64,000 nucleotides of DNA from assembly GCF_003987355.1 (NCBI RefSeq), contig NZ_PIPR01000001.1:744001-808000 (forward strand), in the 5' to 3' direction. A program made the translations under genes and the position numbers. Below the pieces are notes generated by a model. That model worked only from the letters and a program-made list of their open reading frames with translations. It had not been told where the DNA came from and did no database searches. Below are positions 28,615 to 38,536 of this stretch, in pieces. Each line of letters begins with the position of its first letter. The stretch's first letter is position 1. This DNA comes from Pseudidiomarina aestuarii (GTDB lineage: Bacteria; Pseudomonadota; Gammaproteobacteria; Enterobacterales; Alteromonadaceae).

Positions 28615-29238
28615 ATGTCCACCATTGCGCACCTATTAAAAACCAATCACGACTGGGCGAAACGCCAAGTTGAGCTCGACCCGGAATTTTTCAAACGGCT
28701 CAGCTCACAGCAAGTGCCGGAATATCTCTGGATCGGCTGTTCCGACTCACGAGTGCCAGCCAATCAAGTGGTTGATATGGCACCCGGTGAATTGTTTGTA
28801 CATCGCAATGTCGCCAACCAAGTTGTGCAATCGGATTTTAACTGTTTATCGGTGGTGCAATACGCCGTCGATCATTTAAAAGTAAAGCATATCCTCGTGG
28901 TTGGACATTATGGCTGTGGCGGCGTCAAAGCAGCTACGGAAAGTTGTAATCACGGTCTCGTTGACCACTGGTTGTATCCCATTAAGGATATCTACAAAGA
29001 ATATCGCGATGAACTGGAACAGCTTGATGAGTCCGCGCGAATCGACCGGCTATGCGAGCTCAATGTCATTGAGCAAGTCCGCAACCTTGCCAAGACAACA
29101 ATTATCCAAGCCGCTTGGGATCGCGGTCAGCCAGTGGAAATTCATGGTTGGGTTTATAGTCTTGAAGATGGACTGGTTCGTGACATGAATGTTTCGGTCA
29201 GTGACAAAGCTTCTTTGGAAGCGATTTATCATTTTTGA
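28615..29238 (+). CDS. can: Beta-class carbonic anhydrase
   Basis: This 207-residue enzyme interconverts CO2 and bicarbonate in the cytoplasm. Zinc ligands are in WIGCSDSRVPANQV (Cys and the Asp-Arg dyad) and VGHYGCGGVKAA (His, Cys). The sequence is close to E. coli Can in length and content. GAGGT precedes the ATG. It is 17 bp after gltX and is probably co-transcribed, with a hairpin terminator following. Confidence 0.95.
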   Translation: MSTIAHLLKTNHDWAKRQVELDPEFFKRLSSQQVPEYLWIGCSDSRVPANQVVDMAPGELFVHRNVANQVVQSDFNCLSVVQYAVDHLKVKHILVVGHYGCGGVKAATESCNHGLVDHWLYPIKDIYKEYRDELEQLDESARIDRLCELNVIEQVRNLAKTTIIQAAWDRGQPVEIHGWVYSLEDGLVRDMNVSVSDKASLEAIYHF

Positions 29239-29250
29239 GGAATCACTGAG

Positions 29251-29284
29251 AACTGATTTGGCTCACTTGCCAATCAGTTTGCTT
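29251..29284 (+). terminator. Terminator-like hairpin after can
   Basis: AACTGATTTGGC and GCCAATCAGTT (29251-29279) form an 11-bp stem with one bulged T and a 6-nt loop, followed by a short T-rich TTTGCTT. Confidence 0.7.
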
Positions 29285-29322
29285 AAAAAAGGCGCAAACG
29301 GCGGTAATTCCCCAAAAAAAGG

Positions 29323-29352
29323 TTGACGGACGCGGCGCGATTACCATAGAAT
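29323..29352 (+). promoter_or_regulatory. Promoter of the tRNA-Ala/Glu cluster
   Basis: TTGACG (29323-29328), 18-bp spacer, TAGAAT (29347-29352), then a GC-rich discriminator TCGCCCCGC as in stringent stable-RNA promoters. Confidence 0.8.
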
Positions 29353-29424
29353 TCGCCCCGCTGTCAGGGTACTGAAGTTGTGTTCCTTTCCATTGTGAAT
29401 GAATAGAAAAGAACAGAGCGACGT

Positions 29425-29500
<76 letters not shown>

Positions 29501-29548
29501 ACATCGCGTTCGGTACAAGTGAAAACCTGAGAGTATTTGTTCTGGTGC

Positions 29549-29624
29549 GTCCCCTTCGTCTAGAGGCCTAGGACACCGCCCTTTCACGGCGGTAACAGGG
29601 GTTCGAATCCCCTAGGGGACGCCA
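29549..29624 (+). tRNA. tRNA-Glu (TTC), copy 1
   Basis: A 76-nt cloverleaf starting GTCCCCTTCGTCTAGAGG, anticodon TTC in CCCTTTCACGG, encoded CCA. Confidence 0.97.
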
Positions 29625-29653
29625 TAAACAGAACAATGACCGTATTACGCTGC

Positions 29654-29729
29654 GTCCCCTTCGTCTAGAGGCCTAGGACACCGCCCTTTCACGGCGGTAA
29701 CAGGGGTTCGAATCCCCTAGGGGACGCCA
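29654..29729 (+). tRNA. tRNA-Glu (TTC), copy 2
   Basis: Identical in sequence to copy 1 over the 76 nt; spacer from copy 1 is 29 bp. Confidence 0.97.
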
Positions 29730-29775
29730 CGTACTACAACTTCGTTAGCGCGACCACATGCGTTAGCGGTCCGGG

Positions 29776-29851
29776 GTCCCCTTCGTCTAGAGGCCTAGGA
29801 CACCGCCCTTTCACGGCGGTAACAGGGGTTCGAATCCCCTAGGGGACGCCA
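29776..29851 (+). tRNA. tRNA-Glu (TTC), copy 3
   Basis: Identical in sequence to copies 1 and 2; spacer from copy 2 is 46 bp. It is the last gene of the Ala-Glu-Glu-Glu cluster. Confidence 0.97.
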
Positions 29852-29863
29852 CTTCTTCTTCGA

Positions 29864-29971
29864 GTTAATAGTGAGCGGTGAATAGTGAATGGAACACATT
29901 CGCTCAGCGCCCGATTCACTGCCACCTGTACACTCTGTTATCTATTCACTGTTCACTAATCACTGATTTTT
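29864..29971. repeat. Heptamer element 4 with two opposed arms (GTGAATA / CACTGTT)
   Basis: Left arm: GTTAATA, GTGAGCG, GTGAATA, GTGAATG. Right arm, in 7-bp register to 29971: CGATTCA, CTGCCAC, CTGTACA, CTCTGTT, ATCTATT, CACTGTT, CACTAAT, CACTGAT. GTGAATA and TATTCAC are reverse complements, so the arms can pair. The right arm overlaps the 3' end of the leftward DUF2919 gene, including its stop. Confidence 0.7.
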
Positions 29972-30426
29972 ATTAGTTGCCAGAAGCGTTTTAGATGACG
30001 CGAGAACAGCAACAACCACAAGCACATCAACCAGCCGAATAAGAGTGCCGCTTTTACCACCGAGAAGCTGGGCCAATGACTAGCGACAATACTCAATAAT
30101 AACGCCCCATCTACAGTCCAACTGCACCAAAGCATGAGTGGCGCAAAGCTAGCACTACGGCTCACCCAACCTGGGACGTTATCTTTCAATTGAAACAACA
30201 TGATCAACACGAAAACAGCCGGTAACCCGACTAAAAGTGCGAGTGCAAATTGTTCTGTGGACGTGTAGAAAAACTGGAGTAAGCGACCGCGATCTTCGCT
30301 GAATGTCAGCGATATGATCCAAGCAACGTAGCCGCGCATAAAGAATAACAGCAGCACGGTAAGACTCAGCGGCGTTTTCAATTTGCCGTCAATAGTTACG
30401 TAGTTTTCGTCACCCGGTTTTAGCAT
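29956..30426 (-). CDS. DUF2919 family membrane protein
   Basis: This 156-residue protein has four predicted membrane helices (PLSLTVLLLFFMRGYVAWI, FALALLVGLPAVFVLIMLF, LWCSWTVDGALLLSIVA, AALLFGWLMCLWLLLF) and resembles the YfeZ/DUF2919 family of unknown function. I chose ATG 30426, which has GAGG 7 nt upstream, over the ATG at 30441. The last residues and stop codon lie in heptamer element 4. Confidence 0.7.
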   Translation of the reverse strand: MLKPGDENYVTIDGKLKTPLSLTVLLLFFMRGYVAWIISLTFSEDRGRLLQFFYTSTEQFALALLVGLPAVFVLIMLFQLKDNVPGWVSRSASFAPLMLWCSWTVDGALLLSIVASHWPSFSVVKAALLFGWLMCLWLLLFSRHLKRFWQLIKISD

Positions 30427-30520
30427 TATGACCTCGTTCAAGAGATGCTATGCTACGTTTGAGACGGGACTTTGTCGATGCCCAAATGTGAAGTTTCTCA
30501 GCCTAGAACGAGGATCCCTT

Positions 30521-31207
30521 ATGTACGATTTATATTACTTCCCTACCCCAAATGGTCACAAAGTGACTTTGTTTCTCGAAGAACTTGGCTTGCCGTATAC
30601 CATTAAAGTGGTGGATATCACCAAAGGGGACCAATTTGAGCCTGACTTTTTGAAAATTAGTCCGAATAATCGAATGCCAGCACTCGTCGATCATCAACCC
30701 GAATTTGGTGATGAACCGGTGGCAATATTTGAGTCAGGGGCGATTTTAATTTACCTAGCAGAAAAGCATGGCAAATATCTTCCCAACGACGGTTCTGAAC
30801 GTTATCAGGTACTGCAATGGCTGATGTGGCAGATGGGCGGTTTAGGCCCCATGCTAGGCCAGAATCACCATTTTAATCGCTATGCACCCGAGCCTATCCC
30901 CTATGCTCAAGAGCGCTACAACAAGGAAACCAGACGGCTCTACAAAGTCCTCGATAAACAACTTGAGGGGCGAGACTTCATTTGTGGTAATTATTCAATT
31001 GCAGACATGGCTGCTCACCCGTGGTGTCGAAGCCATGATTGGCACTACATTGATTTAGCCGATTACCCCAATGTACAAGCATGGGTTAAGCGCATTCGCG
31101 CGCGTCCGGCGGCTGAACGCGCGTATGCTATTGAAAAGGACTTCGAGCGTGCCAAAGAACTCAGTGATGAAGCACGTCGCAACATGTTTGAGCGCGATCC
31201 AGACTAA
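30521..31207 (+). CDS. Glutathione S-transferase (YfcG/nu-class like)
   Basis: This 228-residue protein has an N-terminal thioredoxin-like domain ([23 protein letters not shown], in two parts), NNRMPALVD with the cis-proline, and [15 protein letters not shown] for glutathione binding. The C-terminal helical domain (about 95-228) follows. The TPNG segment matches YfcG-type enzymes with disulfide-bond reductase activity; activity here is inferred. ATG 30521 follows GAGGA. The end overlaps the convergent uvrB by 4 bp. Confidence 0.9.
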   Translation: MYDLYYFPTPNGHKVTLFLEELGLPYTIKVVDITKGDQFEPDFLKISPNNRMPALVDHQPEFGDEPVAIFESGAILIYLAEKHGKYLPNDGSERYQVLQWLMWQMGGLGPMLGQNHHFNRYAPEPIPYAQERYNKETRRLYKVLDKQLEGRDFICGNYSIADMAAHPWCRSHDWHYIDLADYPNVQAWVKRIRARPAAERAYAIEKDFERAKELSDEARRNMFERDPD

Positions 31208-33228
31208 CTGCGTTTCAATTGTTCGCGTAGTTCAGCTACTTCATCACGTAACTGAGCTGCGCGTTCGAATTCGAGGTCACGCGCTGCCTGATACATAGCT
31301 TTTTCAGTCTTTTCTAATTGCTGCAGCAATTGTTTTGGATCCACTATCGCAGGCTGGTCGTTGTAGCTGGCGCGCGGTTCTGCTGCTTGTCGTTGTCCCC
31401 GTTCACCACGCTTGTTGCGACTTGAACCTAAGTCCATCACATCGGTTATTTTCTTGTTCAATCCCTGCGGCGTGATGCCATGTTCGGTATTAAAAGCAAT
31501 TTGCTTCGCACGGCGACGTTCCGTTTCATCAATGGCGCGCTGCATCGAACCGGTAATGCGATCAGCATAGAGTATCGCTTTCCCGTTTAGATTTCGAGCG
31601 GCACGGCCGATGGTCTGAATCAACGAGCGATCGGAACGTAAGAAGCCCTCTTTATCGGCATCGAGGATAGCCACTAAGCTGACTTCTGGCATATCCAATC
31701 CCTCTCGTAGGAGGTTAATACCGACCAAAACATCAAACTCGCCTAAACGTAAATCACGGATAATCTCCATTCGCTCAACCGTATCAATATCAGAGTGCAG
31801 GTAACGGACGCGAATGCCATGCTCATCCAGATAATCACTCAGATCCTCGGCCATCTTCTTGGTCAGCGTTGTTGCCAATACCCGTTCATTTTTTGCAGTC
31901 CGCAAGCGCACTTCGGACATCAAATCATCGACCTGCGTACCCACCGGGCGGATTTCAATTTCTGGATCGATCAGTCCCGTTGGCCGCACGACCTGTTCAA
32001 CCACCTCGCCCGCACATTTCTCGATCTCGTACTTACCCGGTGTCGCACTCACATAAATGGTTTGTGGTGCTATGGCTTCAAACTCATCAAATTTAAGCGG
32101 CCGATTATCGAGCGCCGAGGGCAATCTGAAGCCATAATTCACTAAGTTTTCTTTGCGTGAACGATCGCCCTTATACATAGCCCCAACTTGCGACACCGTC
32201 ACGTGCGACTCATCAATGACAAGTAACGCATCATCCGGCAAATAATCCAGCAACGTTGGCGGCGGCTCGCCAGGAGCACGTCCTGATAAATACCGTGAAT
32301 AGTTTTCGATTCCTGAGCAATAACCGAGCTCGTTCATCATTTCGATATCAAATTGTGTACGCTGACTAATGCGCTGCTCTTCCAGCAACTTGTTCTGGTC
32401 GAGTAAATCTCGTTTACGTTCTGCCAGCTCGACTTTGATATGTTCAATCGCTTTCAGTAGCGTTTCCCGAGGGGTTACGTAGTGTGATTTCGGATACACT
32501 GTTACGCGTGCCACATCGGCTTCCGTAATCTGCCCTGTTAGCGGTTCAAAAAAGCTAATTCGATCGATTTCTTGGTCAAATAATTCGACCCGAATCGCTA
32601 GTTGCTCCGATTCTGCTGGAAATATATCGATGACTTCACCGCGCACACGATACGTCGCGCGCTCGAATGCGGCGTCGTTGCGCTTGTATTGGAGCTGCGC
32701 TAAACGACGCAAAATATCACGTTGGTCAATAATGTCACCTCGGCGCAAATGCAACATCATGCTCATATAGGCGTCGGGGTCCCCCAAACCATAAATACAG
32801 GACACTGAGGCGACCAACACGACATCACGACGTTCCAACAATGCCTTGGTCGCCGAGAGACGCATTTGTTCAATGTGCTCATTAATCGACGCATCTTTTT
32901 CGATAAAAGTATCGGTGGTGGGTACGTAAGCTTCAGGTTGGTAATAGTCGTAATAGGAGACAAAATATTCAACCGCATTGTTCGGGAAGAACTCTTTCAT
33001 CTCACCATACAATTGCGCAGCAAGCGTCTTATTGTGAGCCAATATCAAAGTCGGACGTTGCACTTTTTGAATCACGTTCGCCATGGTAAACGTCTTACCC
33101 GAACCGGTAACCCCCAGTAACGTCTGATGCGCTAAACCAGCCTCGAGGTTATCGACCAACTTCTCGATAGCCTGCGATTGATCACCAGCTGGCTGATACG
33201 ATGATACTAACTCGAAAGCTCGACTCAT
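31204..33228 (-). CDS. uvrB: Excinuclease ABC subunit UvrB
   Basis: This 674-residue helicase-like subunit verifies damage in nucleotide excision repair. Walker [15 protein letters not shown], the beta-hairpin region [16 protein letters not shown]-type VIDESHVT, helicase motif GRAARN, and a C-terminal UVR motif (about 634-669) for UvrC contact are all present. I chose ATG 33228 ([17 protein letters not shown]), which overlaps the MATE stop (ATGA); the longer frame to 33294 is within the MATE gene. Confidence 0.97.
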   Translation of the reverse strand: MSRAFELVSSYQPAGDQSQAIEKLVDNLEAGLAHQTLLGVTGSGKTFTMANVIQKVQRPTLILAHNKTLAAQLYGEMKEFFPNNAVEYFVSYYDYYQPEAYVPTTDTFIEKDASINEHIEQMRLSATKALLERRDVVLVASVSCIYGLGDPDAYMSMMLHLRRGDIIDQRDILRRLAQLQYKRNDAAFERATYRVRGEVIDIFPAESEQLAIRVELFDQEIDRISFFEPLTGQITEADVARVTVYPKSHYVTPRETLLKAIEHIKVELAERKRDLLDQNKLLEEQRISQRTQFDIEMMNELGYCSGIENYSRYLSGRAPGEPPPTLLDYLPDDALLVIDESHVTVSQVGAMYKGDRSRKENLVNYGFRLPSALDNRPLKFDEFEAIAPQTIYVSATPGKYEIEKCAGEVVEQVVRPTGLIDPEIEIRPVGTQVDDLMSEVRLRTAKNERVLATTLTKKMAEDLSDYLDEHGIRVRYLHSDIDTVERMEIIRDLRLGEFDVLVGINLLREGLDMPEVSLVAILDADKEGFLRSDRSLIQTIGRAARNLNGKAILYADRITGSMQRAIDETERRRAKQIAFNTEHGITPQGLNKKITDVMDLGSSRNKRGERGQRQAAEPRASYNDQPAIVDPKQLLQQLEKTEKAMYQAARDLEFERAAQLRDEVAELREQLKRS

Positions 33229-34607
33229 GCGGTTTTCCCTACTTCTTGATAATGTCGTTGTTCTTGACCAAGGACTCGCTGAAACGCGTACCACGCCACT
33301 CCCGCTGTAATACAGTTTGCCACCACACCGCCGACAAAGAGGCCGTTGAGGTCAAACCAGAGTGCACCGAGATAACTCAACGGAACAAACATCACAAACA
33401 ATCGGAAAACACTGAGGACCAAGGCCGACAATGGGCGGTGCAAAGCATTAAAGCTTGAATTGGTCAGAATAATAATGCCCTGTAATCCATAACCGAGCGG
33501 CATGATATAAATAAATAAGCGGATAATGCGCGCCACTTCAGGATCATCTGTAAACGCCGCGGCAATATAGGGCGCTAAGGATACCAACACCACATAAATG
33601 ACCAGTTGAATCAAGAGAATCGATTGCACTGCCAGTCGATATGCCGCCGCTACACGATCAAAACTATGGGCGCCGAAATTCTGACTGATTAACGGAGGGA
33701 GCGACATCGATAGCGCCAAAATGACCACGCTAGCGAGCGACTCCAAACGAGTTCCGACACCAAACGCTGCCACCGCTGGCGCACCATAACTGGCAACAAT
33801 CGCAGTAAGAACGCCCATGGCAACGGGTGTTAACATATTGGCGCCCGCGGCTGGAATACCAATAGATAGAATTTGTTTGGTTGAATGCATGAAACTGGCG
33901 CCGGCAGGTGCGATTAAAGTCAATAATTGCTTGTAGTTGAGATACCAAAGCACTAGCACCACACCAATAGTCCACGACAGCAAACTCGCCAAGGCTGCCC
34001 CTTGAATGCCAAACGCAGGTATCGGACCCCAACCAAATATGAGAATCGGGTCAAAAATAGCGTTCAACAAGCCACCAGAGGCCATGATAATGGATGGGGT
34101 ACGGGTGTCGCCGGCTGCCCTGAGTACGGCATTCCCAACCATTGGCAATACCAGTAACGCCGCGCCAATCAGCCATACGTGCATATAGTCTCGGATATAA
34201 GGCATCAGGCGTGGTTGGGCTTGCAACATCGTGAAGATAGGCTCGAGAAAAAGATAGCCAAGTACCGACAACCCCGACACCAACAAGCCTGCGACCACCA
34301 GAGCAACAGCACCATCGAAACGCGCATGCTCCTCACGACCACTGCCCCGCTTACGGGCAATCACAGCCGAGGTACCAATACCGAGACCGATAGCCAAACT
34401 GATGACTGTAAAGGTCACGGGAAAAGTAAAACTGACTGCGGCAAGTGGATCTGTGCCCAGCATCCCGATAAAGAACGTATCGACAACATTGAAGCTGATC
34501 AACGTCAACACCCCAATAATGACGGGCCATGTCATTCGCCATAGCGTCGGTTTTATTGGATCGGAAACTAATGATTTAGCCTTCACTGTAGCGGCTACAT
34601 TACTCAT
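33225..34607 (-). CDS. MATE family efflux transporter
   Basis: This 460-residue protein has about twelve membrane helices in two six-helix halves, the layout of MATE/NorM multidrug or organic-cation antiporters. Typical segments are [46 protein letters not shown] and [14 protein letters not shown]. The ion (Na+ or H+) and drugs are unknown. It is the first gene of a two-gene unit with uvrB, an odd but common pairing. Confidence 0.93.
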   Translation of the reverse strand: MSNVAATVKAKSLVSDPIKPTLWRMTWPVIIGVLTLISFNVVDTFFIGMLGTDPLAAVSFTFPVTFTVISLAIGLGIGTSAVIARKRGSGREEHARFDGAVALVVAGLLVSGLSVLGYLFLEPIFTMLQAQPRLMPYIRDYMHVWLIGAALLVLPMVGNAVLRAAGDTRTPSIIMASGGLLNAIFDPILIFGWGPIPAFGIQGAALASLLSWTIGVVLVLWYLNYKQLLTLIAPAGASFMHSTKQILSIGIPAAGANMLTPVAMGVLTAIVASYGAPAVAAFGVGTRLESLASVVILALSMSLPPLISQNFGAHSFDRVAAAYRLAVQSILLIQLVIYVVLVSLAPYIAAAFTDDPEVARIIRLFIYIMPLGYGLQGIIILTNSSFNALHRPLSALVLSVFRLFVMFVPLSYLGALWFDLNGLFVGGVVANCITAGVAWYAFQRVLGQEQRHYQEVGKTA

Positions 34608-34718
34608 TCACGGCGCTCTTATTGAAGGTGAAAAGAAAGACCCCATAGTGTACCGAAAGCACAGCATTATCGCTACGCCTGAAACCCCACAAAAGACAGT
34701 TATTGACGGCTGACCAGA

Positions 34719-34747
34719 TAGACATTTTTGACTCGAAATCGTATGAT
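34719..34747 (+). promoter_or_regulatory. Promoter of the aminotransferase gene
   Basis: TAGACA (34719-34724), 17-bp spacer, TATGAT (34742-34747). Each box matches the sigma-70 consensus at five of six positions; it lies 33 bp before the GTG start. Confidence 0.7.
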
Positions 34748-34779
34748 AAGCCATCGTTTCGTCGTTACAGGAAGTATCC

Positions 34780-35967
34780 GTGAACTACCAGTTGTCAGAT
34801 CGTGTCAATGCCATTCAACCGTCGCCTACCCTTGCCGTTTCACAAAAAGCAGCGGAGCTGAAAGCGGCTGGTCATGATGTTATCGGTCTCGGTGTCGGTG
34901 AACCCGACTTTGATACGCCTGCATTTGTCAAAGATGCTGCAAAGGCCGCGATTGATGCTGGACATACAAAATATACGGCTGTCGATGGTATTTTAGATCT
35001 GAAAAAAGCAGTCATCGCGAAACTCAACCGCGACAATCAACTCGACTATCAAGTGAACCAAATCCTCATTTCTGCAGGCGGTAAACACAGTATCTTCAAC
35101 CTGCTGAGCGCTTGGTTGAATCCCGGTGATGAAGTTCTTATTCCAGCACCTTATTGGGTTTCTTATCCCGACATGTCGCTGCTCGTTGGTGCCGAGCCCA
35201 AGTTTATTCCAGCGGGAATTGAGCAGCGCTATAAAATCAATGCGGAACAATTAGAGGCGGCAATCACACCCAAAACACGACTATTGTTCCTCAATAGTCC
35301 TTCGAACCCGACCGGAACCGCCTATACCGCAGCGGAATTGCGAAAACTGGCTGAGGTGTTAGTCAACTATCCAGATATCCTCATCGCAACAGATGACATG
35401 TATGAGCATATTCTGTGGAGCCAAGAACCTTTTGCCAACATTGCAATGGTTGCACCAGAATTGCGTGACCGTATTGTCGTTCTCTCTGGCGTGTCCAAAG
35501 CTTATGCCATGACGGGCTGGCGAATTGGCTACGCAGCTGGCCCTGCACCTATTATTGCAGCGATGAAGAAAATTCAGTCACAAAGCACATCGAATCCCGC
35601 CAGTATCAGTCAATACGCGGCTCTTGCGGCACTCAATGGCGATCAAAGCTGTATCAATGAAATGGTCACGGCATTCAAACAACGTCATGATTATCTGGTC
35701 GAGGCATTAAATCAAATCCCTGGTGTTCAGTGCATCGCCGGCGATGGTACTTTCTACACGTTTGCGAACATCGACGGTCTTATGGCTGCAAAAAGCTGCT
35801 CGACTGATGTGGAACTCTGTGAGCAAATCCTCAACGACGCAAAAGTAGCACTGGTTCCAGGTTCTGCATTCGGCGCTCCGGGTCATTGCCGGTTCTCGTT
35901 TGCATGCTCGATGGAGACTCTACAAGAAGCCGTCCGCCGTATCGCAGCATTCGCCCAAATCAAATAA
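34780..35967 (+). CDS. Class I PLP-dependent aminotransferase (aspartate/aromatic type)
   Basis: This 395-residue enzyme is of the AspC-like I-alpha/gamma group found in many bacteria (COG0436). It has LGVGEPDFDTPAFVKDAA, NSPSNPTGTAYT, the DDMYEHILW segment, the PLP lysine in SGVSKAYAMTGWRIGYAAGP and a C-terminal RFSFACSMETL with the substrate arginine. It probably transaminates aspartate and perhaps aromatic amino acids. The start is GTG 34780 after CAGGAAG. Confidence 0.92.
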   Translation: MNYQLSDRVNAIQPSPTLAVSQKAAELKAAGHDVIGLGVGEPDFDTPAFVKDAAKAAIDAGHTKYTAVDGILDLKKAVIAKLNRDNQLDYQVNQILISAGGKHSIFNLLSAWLNPGDEVLIPAPYWVSYPDMSLLVGAEPKFIPAGIEQRYKINAEQLEAAITPKTRLLFLNSPSNPTGTAYTAAELRKLAEVLVNYPDILIATDDMYEHILWSQEPFANIAMVAPELRDRIVVLSGVSKAYAMTGWRIGYAAGPAPIIAAMKKIQSQSTSNPASISQYAALAALNGDQSCINEMVTAFKQRHDYLVEALNQIPGVQCIAGDGTFYTFANIDGLMAAKSCSTDVELCEQILNDAKVALVPGSAFGAPGHCRFSFACSMETLQEAVRRIAAFAQIK

Positions 35968-35970
35968 CCG

Positions 35971-36096
35971 CTACTGGCTACTGGCTACTGGCTATTAGCT
36001 ATTAGCTATTAGCTATTAGCTATTAGAAAACATCGATCTACGCTTTTCTAGCAACTAGTAGCTAGTAACTAGTAACTAGTAGCTAGTAACTAATGG
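35971..36096. repeat. Heptamer element 5 with two opposed arms (CTATTAG / CTAGTAA)
   Basis: Left arm (35971-36026): CTACTGG three times, CTATTAG five times. Centre: AAAACATCGATCTACGCTTTT (split here at about 36027-36047). Right arm (36048-36096): CTAGCAA, CTAGTAG, CTAGTAA, CTAGTAA, CTAGTAG, CTAGTAA, CTAATGG. The arms can pair with G-U tolerance. It begins 3 bp after the aminotransferase stop. The centre resembles that of element 3 (GAAAACA...ATC) and the CGCTTTT of array 2. Confidence 0.87.
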
Positions 36097-36474
36097 CGAG
36101 GTTTTGCACAAGTATGACCGTTTCGTCATAAGAGTCGTGAATAGCTCGTGCGCAAGCAAACTGCAGTTCGTCGATTTTATCTAAAGCATTGTTTTGTACG
36201 TATATTTTTATTTTGACGCAATTTTTAAGCAATCGCTAAATCAGGCCGTGAAGCCCGATTTTTATGGAATCTCACAGGTTCTTCCACAAGGTTATCCACA
36301 GATTTAGTGGATAAGATCGGCAAGCCTTTGAGTGGCGTGACATTGGCAATACTGTGGATAATTGGCGCACTTCACATTTTATATCATTTGATATATTTTA
36401 ACGAAAGTCACTTGCTTGACTTTGGCATTTTTTTTGCGAGTGCTGATTTATTCAGCAAACAGACTTTTTTAGTA
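36097..36474. other. Gene-poor 380-bp stretch
   Basis: No convincing gene is seen between heptamer element 5 and the tRNA-Asn promoter. It is AT-rich, with a T-rich tract at 36180-36225, and contains the three DnaA boxes listed separately. A 75-codon frame at 36307-36534 runs into the first tRNA and is not supported. Confidence 0.6.
36292..36361. promoter_or_regulatory. Cluster of three DnaA boxes
   Basis: TTATCCACA (36292-36300, + strand) is a perfect consensus box. AGTGGATAA (36306-36314) is TTATCCACT on the minus strand, and TGTGGATAA (36353-36361) is a second perfect box on the minus strand. Three such sites in 70 bp, in a gene-free stretch, suggest DnaA binding or titration. Confidence 0.7.
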
Positions 36475-36503
36475 TTGACAGGGTGCGCAACCACCTTTAA
36501 CAT
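36475..36503 (+). promoter_or_regulatory. Promoter of the tRNA-Asn pair
   Basis: TTGACA (36475-36480), 17-bp spacer, TAACAT (36498-36503), then a GC-rich TCGCACCCG discriminator, 22 bp before the first tRNA. Confidence 0.7.
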
Positions 36504-36524
36504 TCGCACCCGTTGTGTAGCTGT

Positions 36525-36601
36525 TCCCCAGTAGCTCAGTTGGTTAGAGCGGTGGACTGTTAATCCATGTGTCGTAGGTTCGAATCCTACCTGGGGAGCC
36601 A
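36525..36601 (+). tRNA. tRNA-Asn (GTT), copy 1
   Basis: A 77-nt cloverleaf from TCCCCAG to CTGGGGA plus GCCA. Anticodon loop GGACTGTTAATCC gives GTT. Confidence 0.97.
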
Positions 36602-36634
36602 ACTCAGCCTCTCACAACACCTCCCAAATGCTTT

Positions 36635-36711
36635 TCCCCAGTAGCTCAGTTGGTTAGAGCGGTGGACTGTTAATCCATGTGTCGTAGGTTCGAATCCTAC
36701 CTGGGGAGCCA
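36635..36711 (+). tRNA. tRNA-Asn (GTT), copy 2
   Basis: Identical to copy 1 across 77 nt; the spacer is 33 bp. It ends 2 bp before the convergent glycosyltransferase stop. Confidence 0.97.
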
Positions 36712-36713
36712 TC

Positions 36714-37772
36714 TTAGCCGTGTTGCAACAATCCAAAATAATCATCAAACTCGCATTGCCGCCATACCTTCTGGCTCAATTCGTGGACCGACTGCTCTGC
36801 ACCGCTCGCAAGCCACTGCGCAATATGGTCAGCTACATGCGGCCAATGAAACTTTTTCGCACGCCCTTGCTGCAGCCAATCACCGAGCACGTACGGATCT
36901 AAATCGGACATCACTGTGGCCAATCTTTGATCAGCCAGACAAGTCGCATTTGCCTGTTGCTCGAATTGCCCCGCCAATGGCCTCACTAGCAGCTTTTTAC
37001 CCGCAGCGAGGGCCTCACTCGCCGTTTCGAATCCAGCGTTGCTGATGACGCCGTTTGAGCTCGCAAATACATCAGCAAATTCAAGTCGCGAAGGCGCATA
37101 ATAATGCAGATGGTCGATTGACTTGCGTTCAGCTTGCGGATGGAAGATGTGAAATTGATAGCCTGGAAATCCTGCCAATAAACGATGCACAGCAGCAAGT
37201 GGTTCAAAGGGTAAGTACACGATGATTTGATGTTCGTTTACCGCTGTTTGCGTGGTGGCTCGTTGATGAATGACCGGAGGCAGTATCGATGGACTATCGG
37301 CCAACCAGTGCATACCCACTGCATCAGACACTGGAGCAAACCAACGTAATAGCTGGCGTTGGGTCGCTTGCACAGGCAAACTCGGTAGCCGATCAAAAAA
37401 AGCAAATTGACGACCAATTCCAATCACCCGTTGTTGCTGTTGACGACCGGCCCATGCCGTAACTGGCTCAAAATCACTGACAACGAGATCATAAGCGCTC
37501 AGATCCAACGCATTGACATCATTCCAGAAGGTGCGCCAACGATTTCGCTGTAAGGTTTCGAAAAGTGCTAAACGACCATCTTTTACGGCAAAGGTTAACC
37601 CTTGTCGCCACGCATAATCACCAAATACCTGCATATCAAATAAAGCAGAGCGCTCGCGTCCTGATACCAAATAGTCGACATCAACTGAGTATCGTTGCAA
37701 CGCTTCAGCAAGAGCGGCACAGCGACTAATATGACCGTTCCCGGTACCCTGAATACCAATCAAAATTCGCAT
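36714..37772 (-). CDS. MJ1255/VC2487-type glycosyltransferase
   Basis: This 352-residue GT-B fold protein starts with ILIGIQGTGNGHISRCAALA, the UDP-sugar glycosyltransferase-like N-terminus of the MJ1255/VC2487 group. It has a conserved SNGVISNAGFETASEALAAGKKLLVRP donor-binding segment (in two parts). The acceptor is unknown; a glycolipid or envelope polymer is plausible. It follows a perfect AAGGAGGT site. Its neighbour is a PAP2 lipid phosphatase 34 bp upstream, so both may act in envelope lipid metabolism (inference). Confidence 0.85.
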   Translation of the reverse strand: MRILIGIQGTGNGHISRCAALAEALQRYSVDVDYLVSGRERSALFDMQVFGDYAWRQGLTFAVKDGRLALFETLQRNRWRTFWNDVNALDLSAYDLVVSDFEPVTAWAGRQQQQRVIGIGRQFAFFDRLPSLPVQATQRQLLRWFAPVSDAVGMHWLADSPSILPPVIHQRATTQTAVNEHQIIVYLPFEPLAAVHRLLAGFPGYQFHIFHPQAERKSIDHLHYYAPSRLEFADVFASSNGVISNAGFETASEALAAGKKLLVRPLAGQFEQQANATCLADQRLATVMSDLDPYVLGDWLQQGRAKKFHWPHVADHIAQWLASGAEQSVHELSQKVWRQCEFDDYFGLLQHG

Positions 37773-37806
37773 GGTTTTACCTCCTTAATAGGTGCTAGTC
37801 GCTTCC

Positions 37807-38340
37807 TTAGCCACTGACAACAACCCCAATTGACAACAGTGCGAGAGCAGAACCTAATGCGGCTCCGGCAAGAATATCGCCTGGATAATGAACGCCGAGT
37901 AATACGCGCGATAGCCCCACTAAACTTGCCCACAGATACAGTAAGCCGGTGTAATCAGGCCAGAAATAGCCAGCACAGCCAGCAAAAAGAAAGGCAGCCG
38001 TGGTGTGTCCTGATGGGAAACTAAACTGATCATGCGCTTGAATCACAGCTTGAAAATTTTGCAGGCGCTGATAAGGCCGCGGGCGCTTCAACCAACGTTT
38101 GATGAGCATGAACAATGGAATTTCTATGGCAAAACCAAGGACCAATGCCAACAACATGGGTTGCATGTCATGTTCGGCTAGCCACCAAGCGCAACCCACC
38201 AACAATGCATAAACGTAGCCGTCGCCGCTGAGCGATACCAACCTTACATAAGGGGATTGCGATAATTTTGCGAAGCGTCGACAACACCAGCTGAAGCTCA
38301 GCTCATCAACCGTATGTAATTGCTCTAGCCATCGTGTCAT
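37807..38340 (-). CDS. PAP2 family phosphatase
   Basis: This 177-residue membrane protein has the three PAP2 motifs: KRWLKRPRPYQ, FPSGHTTAAF and SRVLLGVHYPGDILAGA. These enzymes remove phosphate from lipid phosphates such as phosphatidic acid or undecaprenyl pyrophosphate. About five membrane helices are visible. ATG 38340 is chosen; GTG 38343 is directly before it. Confidence 0.9.
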   Translation of the reverse strand: MTRWLEQLHTVDELSFSWCCRRFAKLSQSPYVRLVSLSGDGYVYALLVGCAWWLAEHDMQPMLLALVLGFAIEIPLFMLIKRWLKRPRPYQRLQNFQAVIQAHDQFSFPSGHTTAAFLFAGCAGYFWPDYTGLLYLWASLVGLSRVLLGVHYPGDILAGAALGSALALLSIGVVVSG

Positions 38341-38474
38341 CACTCGGCCTCACTAGGTTTGTCTAGCGTGAACTTTAGACATTCAAAATGTAGTCTCCGC
38401 GACACTTTTATGAAGATTTCATGACAAACGGCTCTAAATGGCCAGAAAAATCCAATAACCCGACAGTTCGTCGG

Positions 38475-38503
38475 TTGTTTCATGGGGCTAAAGAGCCGAT
38501 AAT
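38475..38503 (+). promoter_or_regulatory. Candidate promoter of the rsx/rnf operon
   Basis: TTGTTT (38475-38480), 17-bp spacer, GATAAT (38498-38503), 33 bp before the rsxA start. Confidence 0.5.
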
Positions 38504-38536
38504 ACCTCTGTTAATGCAAGCCACATGAGAAGTGTT

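Noticed and set aside
36292-36361. Chromosomal replication origin
   Set aside because: DnaA boxes are present but no clear AT-rich 13-mer set, and none of the usual flanking genes (dnaA, dnaN, mnmG, rpmH) is nearby.
36677-37045. 122-codon frame starting inside the second tRNA-Asn
   Set aside because: It overlaps a tRNA and the well-supported glycosyltransferase gene on the other strand, and has no family resemblance.
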